A stretch of DNA of 64,000 nucleotides from positions 578,501 through 642,500 of the forward strand of contig NZ_JALKAS010000002.1 in NCBI RefSeq assembly GCF_023015695.1, given 5' to 3'. Numbering within the stretch: the stretch's first letter is position 1; each line of letters starts with the position of its first letter. Shown piece by piece: positions 16,277 through 23,316 of this stretch. The position numbers were made by a program, and so were the translations under genes. The notes under the pieces were generated by a model, which saw only the letters and a program-made list of their open reading frames with translations, was not told the origin of the DNA and searched no databases. The DNA comes from Jannaschia sp. S6380. Its GTDB lineage: Bacteria; Pseudomonadota; Alphaproteobacteria; Rhodobacterales; Rhodobacteraceae.

Positions 16277-18078
16277 CAGAACGCCTGCCCGATGCCGATA
16301 TATATACCCACGCCGCCATCGTCGTCCGGGCCCGAGACCGGAAAGCCCAGATCGAGGCGCAGCGGGCCGATGCCGGTGTCGTAGCGCAGGCCCAGGCCCG
16401 CCCCCGAATGGCTGTCGCCGCCGGTGAAGTCGCTATCGGGCGAGATCAGACCGAAATCGGCGAAGCCCACCACGCCGATCCGCTCGGTCACGTCCTGCCG
16501 GAGTTCCGCCGAGAAGCCGACGAAGGATCGCCCGCCGACGATGTCGCCATCGTCGAGTTCCACGCCGAGCGACTGGAACTCCTGGCCGCGGACGGTTCCG
16601 CCCCCGCCCGAGAAGAACAGCGTCTTGGCCGGCACCTCATCCAGTTCGGGGCCGATCACGCTGCCCAGTTGCAGGCGCGCGGCCACGACGGTGCGGCGAT
16701 CGGGGCCAAACCCCTGGTAGCCGCGCAGGTCGGCGTCGAAGACCGCCCCCGTCCCCGCGGTCCGGAAGCCCTGGAAGGGGCGCAGTCCCGCCTCGATGTA
16801 ATATCCGTCGCGCGTATTCAGCGGGTCGTCGCGGCGATCGTATTGCGCGGTCAGGGGCAGCGACAGGATAGAGAACTCGCGCGTGCCGAAGGCATCGGAT
16901 GTCTTGCTGTATTCATAGCCGACACCGTAGGAATACTGGAACTCATCCGACACGATCCGCCGCGCGCCGACTTCCAGATAGGCACGCTCGGAATTGAAGT
17001 TCGGCTGGTCCAGGCTTTCGGCGCCGCCGTTCACGAACAGGTCCGATTCCGGGTTGAAGGTGGCCGGTCGCAGATAGGCGAAGGTGAGGCTGTAATCGGC
17101 CCCGCTGTTGCTGGCGCCGAGCTGTTCGACATTGCCTTCGATGCGCAGGCTGTCGGCATAGCCCGTCAGGTTGCGGTGCAGCCAATAGGCCGAAAGGCCC
17201 AGCCCCTCCTCGGAGGCGATCTCGGCGCCGAAGCCGAACCGGCGGGGCAGGCGTTCGACGACCGAAATGGTCATGGGCAGGGTGTCGGCCGGCCCGATGC
17301 GCTCCGCCTCGGTGATCGACACCGAGGAGAACGCACCCGTTCGCTGCAATCGCCGTGCGGCTTCCTCGACCTGTCCGGGATCGAAGACACGGCCCTGCCG
17401 CAGATCGGCGATCCGCGAGATGTGGCTGGCGCGCACGTCCTCGGCGCCCTCGACGAAGACCGGGCCGAAGACGAGCCGCGGGCCGGGGGCGAGGGACAAC
17501 GCCACGTCCAGGCGGTCGATCTCGTGGCGGGCGGTGATCTGCTGGTCGGCGACCTCGGCCTTGGCATGGCCCCGGGCGCGCCATCCCTCGACGCCCGCAC
17601 GCGCGGCCTGGCGGATCACGTCGGTCCCGGCGGGCAGTCCGGGCGCGAACCCCTCGGGCAGTTCGGTGCCGCGCGCGACCGGGGCGATCGCGGCTTGCCC
17701 GAACAGGAAGCGCGGGCCCGGCTGGATCTGGATCGCGACGCTGTTCACGCCGCCCTGCTGCCCGATTGTGGGCAGGGCGGCGGCCTCGACCCCGTCGATG
17801 GTGATCGAGATGACGGGCCCGAAATACCCGGCTTCGAACAGCACCGCCAACAGGCGGCGGTAGTCGGCCTGTGCGGCCGCGACGATGTCGCGGCGCTGGC
17901 TCTCGTCCTCCTCGACGGCGCCGGCGGTGAGCGAGGCGGCGCGAATGTCTTCGGCCAGGTCCTCGAACGTGTCGGGATCGCCTGCGATGGCGATCTGCAG
18001 GTCGGCCGCGGCGGACGCGCCGGCCCAGAGCGACAGGGCCAGGCCCGTTGCGATCAGAAGTCTCAAGGGCGTCCCCAT
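16276..18078 (-). CDS. tamA: Outer-membrane Omp85 family protein TamA
   Basis: This 600-residue Omp85 protein has the signal peptide MGTPLRLLIATGLALSLWAGASA, then about 230 residues that fit POTRA domains, including PGPRLVFGPVFVEGAEDV. A C-terminal beta-barrel follows, with the Omp85 lid-lock motif as GGTVRGQEF at about residues 494-502 and a terminal aromatic residue (IGIGQAF). TamA is the outer-membrane partner of TamB. It is the first gene of a minus-strand operon continuing through tamB and pqiABC. BamA was considered, but this protein is shorter and directly coupled to tamB. Confidence 0.92.
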   Translation of the reverse strand: MGTPLRLLIATGLALSLWAGASAAADLQIAIAGDPDTFEDLAEDIRAASLTAGAVEEDESQRRDIVAAAQADYRRLLAVLFEAGYFGPVISITIDGVEAAALPTIGQQGGVNSVAIQIQPGPRFLFGQAAIAPVARGTELPEGFAPGLPAGTDVIRQAARAGVEGWRARGHAKAEVADQQITARHEIDRLDVALSLAPGPRLVFGPVFVEGAEDVRASHISRIADLRQGRVFDPGQVEEAARRLQRTGAFSSVSITEAERIGPADTLPMTISVVERLPRRFGFGAEIASEEGLGLSAYWLHRNLTGYADSLRIEGNVEQLGASNSGADYSLTFAYLRPATFNPESDLFVNGGAESLDQPNFNSERAYLEVGARRIVSDEFQYSYGVGYEYSKTSDAFGTREFSILSLPLTAQYDRRDDPLNTRDGYYIEAGLRPFQGFRTAGTGAVFDADLRGYQGFGPDRRTVVAARLQLGSVIGPELDEVPAKTLFFSGGGGTVRGQEFQSLGVELDDGDIVGGRSFVGFSAELRQDVTERIGVVGFADFGLISPDSDFTGGDSHSGAGLGLRYDTGIGPLRLDLGFPVSGPDDDGGVGIYIGIGQAF

Positions 18079-18421
18079 CCCGTCGTCGGCAGTCGTCTTG
18101 CAGGTTCCGGACGGCGCGATCTGCCGGCGGCCCGGGGCTTCAACCTAGCAGCGGGGCCAAGGGGATCAAAGTTTTGCGCGAATGGGTCGTCGGCGGTTTT
18201 CCGCCGGTCGCTCACGGGTCGCGCGCGTCGCCGGTCGCCGGCCGGAACCGACGGGGGAGGCTAGCGTTTCGCATGCATCCGCCGCCCGTGGAATCCGGAT
18301 ACGAAACCGCGCAACCAGGCGCGACCCCGGACCCCGGGCGGCAGACATGACGGATGCCGGTCCGGTCCCTCATTCCATGGACGCTGTTGCACTTCGGCGT
18401 CCGTGCCCGCATCGTGACCCG
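18079..18421 (+). other. Divergent intergenic region between tamA and the ATP-grasp gene (343 bp)
   Basis: No convincing gene lies here. It contains the probable tamA promoter on the minus strand (18142-18169) and a hairpin of 6-bp stem and four-base loop (CGGCGG-TTTT-CCGCCG, 18191-18206). An in-frame ATG at 18347 could extend the ATP-grasp protein by 25 residues, but that extension looks unlike the family N-terminus. Confidence 0.6.
18142..18169 (-). promoter_or_regulatory. Possible promoter of the tamA-tamB-pqiABC operon
   Basis: On the minus strand TTGATC is followed after 16 bases by TAGGTT, 63 bases upstream of the tamA ATG. The match to sigma-70 elements is partial, and alphaproteobacterial -10 boxes are variable. 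This is the best candidate seen before a 10.9-kb run of overlapping genes with no later promoter-sized gap. Confidence 0.35.
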
Positions 18422-19849
18422 ATGTCCGACATGTCCCCCTTTGATGAGATGATGCGGCCCGACGGGACGGTCCGCGAGGCGTATCAGGCGTTCGAGGCGT
18501 GGTTCTCGTCCGAGGATCCCGCCCATCTGCGCGCCAAGGCGCGCGAGGCGGAGGCCTTTTTCCGCCTGACCGGCATCACCTTCAACGTCTATGGCGAGGC
18601 CGAGGCGGGCGAGCGGCTGATCCCGTTCGACATCGTGCCGCGCATCATCGCCGCGCGGGAATGGGCCAGGCTCAGCCGTGGGATCGAGCAGCGGGTCCGG
18701 GCGCTCAACGCCTTCCTGCACGACATCCATCACCGGCAGGAGATCGTCCGCGCGGGCCGGATGCCCAAGGAGATGATCGCCCGCAACGACGCGTTCCTTG
18801 CGCAGATGATCGGGGTGGAGCCGCCGGGCGGGGTCTACACCCACATCGTCGGCATCGACCTCGTACGGACCGGGCCGGACCAGTTCTACGTGCTCGAGGA
18901 CAATGCCCGCACGCCCTCGGGCGTCAGCTACATGCTCGAGAACCGCGAGACGATGCTGCACATGTTCCCCGAAATCTTCTCGAAGAACCGGGTGCAACGG
19001 GTCAGCCGGTATCCCGAGCGGCTGCATGCGAGCCTCGCCGCCTGTGCGCCGCCGGCCTGCGAGGGCGATCCGGTCGTGGCCGTGCTGACCCCCGGCATCC
19101 ACAATTCGGCCTATTACGAGCATAGCTTCCTGGCCGACCAGATGGGCGTGGAACTGGTCGAGGGCCACGATCTGCGCGTGGTCGACGGGCGCGTGGCGAT
19201 GCGCACGACGCAAGGCTACAAGGCGATCGACGTGCTCTATCGCCGGGTGGACGACGACTTCCTCGACCCGCTGAACTTCCGGCCCGACAGCTATCTGGGC
19301 GTGCCGGGCATCTTCGACGTCTACCGTGCCGGCGGCATCACGATCGCGAATGCCCCCGGCACCGGGGTGGCCGACGACAAGGCGATCTACAGCTACATGC
19401 CCGAGATTGTGGAGTTCTACACCGGCGAGAAGCCGATGCTGGAGAACGTGCCGACCTGGCGCTGCTCGGATGTGGACAGCCTGAAATACGTCCTCGACAA
19501 CCTCGAGGAGTTGGTCGTCAAGGAGGTGCACGGATCGGGCGGCTACGGCATGTTGATCGGCCCCACCGCCAGCAAGAAGGACATCCGCGAATTCCGCCGA
19601 AAGTTGGAGGCGCGGCCGTCGAACTACATCGCCCAGCCGACGCTGGCGCTTTCGACCGCGCCGATCTTCACCAAGACGGGCCTGTCGCCCCGGCATCTCG
19701 ACCTGCGGCCCTTCGTGCTGGTCAACCCGAACGGGATCGAGATCACGCCCGGCGGCCTGACGCGCGTGGCGCTGAAGAAGGGGTCGCTGGTCGTGAACTC
19801 CAGCCAAGGCGGGGGCACCAAGGACACGTGGGTGCTGGAGGACGATTGA
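18422..19849 (+). CDS. Circularly permuted type 2 ATP-grasp protein (COG2308-like)
   Basis: This protein of about 475 residues belongs to the circularly permuted ATP-grasp family, predicted to form amide bonds in an unknown peptide or metabolite. Family stretches include RIIAAREWARLSRGIEQRVR, VLEDNARTPSGVSYMLENR, GTGVADDKAIYSYMP, VKEVHGSGGYGMLIGPTA and SSQGGGTKDTWVL. The start is placed at MSDMSPFDEMM, where homologues begin; no strong ribosome-binding site is visible. It is the first of four co-directional genes with alpha-E, transglutaminase-like and Anbu proteins, a recurrent bacterial set. The exact substrate is not known for the family. Confidence 0.92.
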   Translation: MSDMSPFDEMMRPDGTVREAYQAFEAWFSSEDPAHLRAKAREAEAFFRLTGITFNVYGEAEAGERLIPFDIVPRIIAAREWARLSRGIEQRVRALNAFLHDIHHRQEIVRAGRMPKEMIARNDAFLAQMIGVEPPGGVYTHIVGIDLVRTGPDQFYVLEDNARTPSGVSYMLENRETMLHMFPEIFSKNRVQRVSRYPERLHASLAACAPPACEGDPVVAVLTPGIHNSAYYEHSFLADQMGVELVEGHDLRVVDGRVAMRTTQGYKAIDVLYRRVDDDFLDPLNFRPDSYLGVPGIFDVYRAGGITIANAPGTGVADDKAIYSYMPEIVEFYTGEKPMLENVPTWRCSDVDSLKYVLDNLEELVVKEVHGSGGYGMLIGPTASKKDIREFRRKLEARPSNYIAQPTLALSTAPIFTKTGLSPRHLDLRPFVLVNPNGIEITPGGLTRVALKKGSLVVNSSQGGGTKDTWVLEDD

Positions 19850-19982
19850 TGGAGCAGCGTATGCGACCAGCCATTCGGCGCCCCGCCCGCAATCGCGCCG
19901 CCATCCGATGTGCGACCCTCGTCGACGCGTGCGACCTGTCGGGGCGCGGGACTCTATCATGGCCGATCGGGGGGCGGGCCTG

Positions 19983-20924
19983 ATGCTTGGCAAGACCGCA
20001 GGCGGCCTCACCTGGATGTTCCGCTATCTGGAGCGGTGCGAGAACCTCGCGCGGCTGGTCGAGACGGGGCAGCGGATCGCATTGACGCGCCCCGACCGGG
20101 CCGACAGCGAATGGAGTTCCATCCTCGACACGGCATCGGCCCGCGTGGCCTTCGACTCCCATAACGACGAGGTGTCGGGCGATGCGGTGATCGACTGGCT
20201 GCTCAGGTCGTCGGAGAACCCGGCCTCGGTCATGTCCTGCATCGAGGGCGCGCGGATGAACGCGCGGCTGGTGCGCACCGCCATCACCCGCGAGGTTTGG
20301 GAGGCCGTCAACGAGGCGTGGATGACCCTGCGCCATGAGCTGTCGCGCCGCATCACCCCCAAGGACCTGCCGCGCATCCTGGGCGTGATCCGCCAGCGGT
20401 CCGCCTTCGTGCGCGGGGCGCTGCACGGCACGATGTTGCGCAACGACATCTACGACTTCGCGCGGCTCGGCACCTTCCTCGAACGGGCCGACGCGACCGC
20501 GCGCCTCCTGGATGTGAAGTACTACGTCCTTCTGCCGACGGCCGCCGGCGTCGGCAGCAGCCTCGACAACGCGCAGTGGGAGATGATCCTGCGCGCCGTC
20601 TCCGCCGAAGGGGCGTTCCGCATGGTGCATGGGCGCACGCGTCAGGCACCCGACATCGCCCGGTTCCTGATGCTCGACAACCGCCAGCCGCGTAGCCTGT
20701 CGTTCTGCTACGAGAAGATCGGCGCCAACCTCGAATTCCTGGAACGCGATTACGGCGTGCGGATGCCCAGTCACGACCTGTCGGAGGCGATCTGCCACGA
20801 TCTGGGCCAGGCGACCATCCAGGGCATCTTCGAGACCGGCCTGCACGAGTTCCTGCAGGACTTCCTGCGCCGCAACGCCGAACTCGCCGCCCAGATCGAG
20901 ACTGACTACAGGTTCTCCCGATGA
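19983..20924 (+). CDS. Alpha-E domain-containing protein (DUF403)
   Basis: This protein of about 313 residues is an all-helical alpha-E domain. It opens with LGKTAGGLTWMFRYLERCEN, the usual start, and continues with DFARLGTFLERADATARLLDVKYY and QPRSLSFCYEKI. Alpha-E proteins nearly always accompany the circularly permuted ATP-grasp enzyme, and some homologues are fused to it; a partner or product-handling role is assumed. An ATG eight codons upstream (19959) is also possible. The 133 bases separating it from the ATP-grasp stop are unusual for this operon and hold no other gene. The 3' end overlaps the next gene as ATGA. Confidence 0.9.
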   Translation: MLGKTAGGLTWMFRYLERCENLARLVETGQRIALTRPDRADSEWSSILDTASARVAFDSHNDEVSGDAVIDWLLRSSENPASVMSCIEGARMNARLVRTAITREVWEAVNEAWMTLRHELSRRITPKDLPRILGVIRQRSAFVRGALHGTMLRNDIYDFARLGTFLERADATARLLDVKYYVLLPTAAGVGSSLDNAQWEMILRAVSAEGAFRMVHGRTRQAPDIARFLMLDNRQPRSLSFCYEKIGANLEFLERDYGVRMPSHDLSEAICHDLGQATIQGIFETGLHEFLQDFLRRNAELAAQIETDYRFSR

Positions 20925-21796
20925 CCGCCCGTCTGACCATTCGACACACCACGACCTATCGTTGGGACACGCCGGTGTCCTACGCGCTCCAGCAACTGCG
21001 GCTGACCCCCAAGGATCGGCCGGGCCAAACCGTCATCGACTGGTCCACCCGCATCGACGGCGGCCGGGTGGAGGTCGCGTTCGACGACGCGCATGCAAAC
21101 CGGACGCAGCTCGTGTCGGTCGATGCCGGGCGGACGGAGGTCACGATAACCGCCGCCGGCACGGTCGAGATCGAGGACCAGCAGGGCGTGATCGGCCAGC
21201 AGGGCGGCTTCATGCCGCTATGGATGTTCCTGCGGCCCACCGACCGGACGCGGCGCGGGCCGGGCACGCTGGCGCTCGCCCGCGAGGTCCGGGACGTCGA
21301 CGACCAGCTGGCCCAGATGCACGCACTCTCGCAGGTTATCCGGGATCAGGTGACCTATGCCAGTGGCACGACCGAGGTGACCATGACCGCCGAGGAGGCC
21401 GTCGCCAACGGCACCGGCGTCTGCCAGGACCATGCGCATATCTTCGTGACAGCCGCGCGGCTTCTGGACCGCCCGGCGCGCTATGTATCGGGCTATCTCA
21501 AGATGGACGGGATCGAGGAGCAGGACGCCACCCACGCCTGGGCCGAGGCGCATGTCGACGGATTGGGCTGGGTCGGCTTCGACATCTCGAACGGGATCTC
21601 GCCCGATGACCGCTATGTGCGGGTGGCGACGGGCCTCGACTACGAGGACGCGTCCCCCGTTTCGGGCATCCGGCAGGGTCCGGGGACGGAGACGATGTCG
21701 GTGCACCTGTCGGTCTCCGAGGGTGCATCACAGTCGCAGTCGCAGTCGCAGGCCGGCCAGTCGCAATCGCAGTCGCAGAGCCAGCCGCGCGGATGA
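20921..21796 (+). CDS. Transglutaminase-like cysteine peptidase family protein with Ser-Gln repeat tail
   Basis: This 291-residue protein has the bacterial N-terminal domain (TIRHTTTYRWDTPVSYALQQ) and a transglutaminase-like core. The catalytic triad is apparent: Cys168 in NGTGVCQDHAH, His205 in DATHAWAEA and Asp221 in VGFDISNG. Such proteins in this gene set are predicted to hydrolyse or form amide bonds in the product of the ATP-grasp enzyme. The tail is odd: after a normal domain end, residues 270-288 read (SQ)4-AGQ-(SQ)4, coded largely by TCGCAG hexamers. The start overlaps the alpha-E stop by four bases. Confidence 0.92.
   Translation: MTARLTIRHTTTYRWDTPVSYALQQLRLTPKDRPGQTVIDWSTRIDGGRVEVAFDDAHANRTQLVSVDAGRTEVTITAAGTVEIEDQQGVIGQQGGFMPLWMFLRPTDRTRRGPGTLALAREVRDVDDQLAQMHALSQVIRDQVTYASGTTEVTMTAEEAVANGTGVCQDHAHIFVTAARLLDRPARYVSGYLKMDGIEEQDATHAWAEAHVDGLGWVGFDISNGISPDDRYVRVATGLDYEDASPVSGIRQGPGTETMSVHLSVSEGASQSQSQSQAGQSQSQSQSQPRG
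21728..21784 (+). repeat. In-frame TCGCAG-type hexanucleotide repeat coding a Ser-Gln tail
   Basis: About eight near-identical six-base units, each coding Ser-Gln, lie just before the stop of the transglutaminase-like gene, interrupted once by an Ala-Gly-Gln insert. Because the unit is six bases long, gain or loss of copies would lengthen or shorten the tail without changing frame. Confidence 0.85.
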
Positions 21797-21874
21797 GGCC
21801 CGCGCCCCCATCTCCGGCTTGACAGCCGGCGGAGGCGGGCAGAGACGAGGCGCGAGAAGGAACCGGACCACATC

Positions 21875-22606
21875 ATGACCTATTGCGTCGGCCTGCAGCT
21901 TGACCGCGGCCTCGTCTTCATGTCGGACACACGTACCAACGCGGGTGTCGACAACATCTCCACCTACCGCAAGATGCACACCTGGGAAGTGCCGGGCGAA
22001 CGTAGCCTCGTCCTGATGACGGCCGGCAACCTTGCGACCACGCAGGCCGTCGTCAGCCTGCTGGACGAGCGGAACCTGGCCCCGTCGGACCGGAACCCGA
22101 CCCTGCTGACGGCGCCCTCGATGTTCCAGGCCGCGCGTCTGATCGGCGAGACGTTGCGCGACGTGATCGCCACGCAGGCCGGCACCGGCCCGAAGGCGGC
22201 GGCGACCTTCAACGCGACCATGATCTTCGGCGGCCAGGTCAAGGGCAGCCCGCCGCGGCTCTACATGATCTATCCCGAAGGCAACTTCATCGAGGCGCAG
22301 CGCGACACGCCCTTCTTCCAGATCGGCGAGACCAAGTACGGCCGCCCGATCCTCGTGCGCGCCTACGACCCGGAGATGGATTTCGCCCGCGCGGTCAAGC
22401 TGTTGATGGTCAGCTTCGATTCGACGATCCGCGCGAACCTGTCGGTCGATACGCCGCTGGATCTGCAGGTCTACGAGAACGACAGGCTGGAACTGGGCTA
22501 TTCCCGTCGGATCGAGAATACCGATCCCGATTGGCGCGCGATCTCGGAAGGCTGGTCGGACGCCTTGCGCCGCGCCTTCGACAGCCTGCCCGACATCGCG
22601 TTGTAG
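21875..22606 (+). CDS. Proteasome-type peptidase, Anbu (ancestral beta subunit-like)
   Basis: This 243-residue Ntn-hydrolase fold protein is related to proteasome beta and HslV. It begins MTYCVGLQLDRGLVFMSDTRT; removing Met would expose Thr2, the expected nucleophile. Later family segments include MTAGNLATTQAVV, MIFGGQVKGSPPRLYMIYPEGNFIEA (split by the fold) and FFQIGETKYGRPIL. Size and composition match Anbu, which in bacteria occurs with ATP-grasp, alpha-E and transglutaminase genes as it does here. No ATPase partner is present. Purified Anbu proteins have shown little or no peptidase activity, so its real substrate is open. Confidence 0.92.
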   Translation: MTYCVGLQLDRGLVFMSDTRTNAGVDNISTYRKMHTWEVPGERSLVLMTAGNLATTQAVVSLLDERNLAPSDRNPTLLTAPSMFQAARLIGETLRDVIATQAGTGPKAAATFNATMIFGGQVKGSPPRLYMIYPEGNFIEAQRDTPFFQIGETKYGRPILVRAYDPEMDFARAVKLLMVSFDSTIRANLSVDTPLDLQVYENDRLELGYSRRIENTDPDWRAISEGWSDALRRAFDSLPDIAL

Positions 22607-22644
22607 CCATTGAAGCGGCGGCGCGGGCGGCTACCCTTCGGACC

Positions 22645-23316
22645 ATGCTGCTGCGAGTCCGCGACGTCGAGAAGGGATTTGAGACCGCGGATGGACACCA
22701 GCCCGTCCTGCGGGGCGTGTCCTTCGACCTCGACGCGGGGCATTCGCTGGCGTTGACCGGCGAGAGCGGCTCGGGCAAGTCGACCCTGCTGCACCTGGTG
22801 GCGGGGCTCGACAGCCCCGATGCCGGCCGCATCGAGATCGCGGGTGACGATATCGCTGCCATGGACGATGCGGGGCGCGCGCGCCTGCGTCGCGGCACCG
22901 TCGGGCTGATCTTTCAGCAGTTCAACCTGATCCCCTCGCTTAGCGTGACCGACAACCTGACGTTCCACGCGCGGCTGGCCGGCCGCGATCCGGGCGATGT
23001 GGATGCGCTGGCCGGCCGACTGGGCCTGGGCAATCACCTCGACCGTTTCCCCGAGGAGCTGTCGGGCGGGCAACAGCAGCGCGTGGCCATCGGCCGCACC
23101 ATCGCAGCCCGCCCCCGGCTCGTTCTGGCCGACGAGCCGACCGGCAACCTCGACGAGGCGACGGGCGATGCCATGCTGGCGCTGATGCGCGAACTGGTCA
23201 CCGATACGGGGGCCGGGTTCCTGATGGTGACCCATTCGTCGCGACTGGCGGGCCGACTGGACGACCGGCTGCACCTGCGCGCGGGCCGCGTGACCGATCC
23301 GCGGGGGGCCGAATGA
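22645..23316 (+). CDS. ABC transporter ATP-binding protein (AttE/LolD-like)
   Basis: This protein of about 223 residues is an ABC ATPase of the MacB/LolD class. Walker A is GESGSGKST (39-47), the signature is LSGGQQQR, and Walker B is LVLADEPTGNLDEATG with its usual glutamate. The start is the ATG at MLLRVRDVEKGF; upstream frame sequence belongs to the preceding Anbu gene. It overlaps the permease gene by four bases (ATGA). Together with that FtsX-like permease and a CrtC-type lipocalin it forms the gene order known as AttEFGH. The transported compound is unknown. Confidence 0.93.
   Translation: MLLRVRDVEKGFETADGHQPVLRGVSFDLDAGHSLALTGESGSGKSTLLHLVAGLDSPDAGRIEIAGDDIAAMDDAGRARLRRGTVGLIFQQFNLIPSLSVTDNLTFHARLAGRDPGDVDALAGRLGLGNHLDRFPEELSGGQQQRVAIGRTIAARPRLVLADEPTGNLDEATGDAMLALMRELVTDTGAGFLMVTHSSRLAGRLDDRLHLRAGRVTDPRGAE

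Noticed and set aside
11483..16384. Very long plus-strand open frame opposite tamB
   Set aside because: Antisense to a clearly recognisable TamB. Its translation is Arg/Gln/Gly-rich without domains, the usual shadow of a high-GC gene.
21797..21874. TTGACA hexamer upstream of Anbu as a strong promoter
   Set aside because: No suitable -10 element follows at 16-18 bases, and the gene order suggests read-through from the operon.
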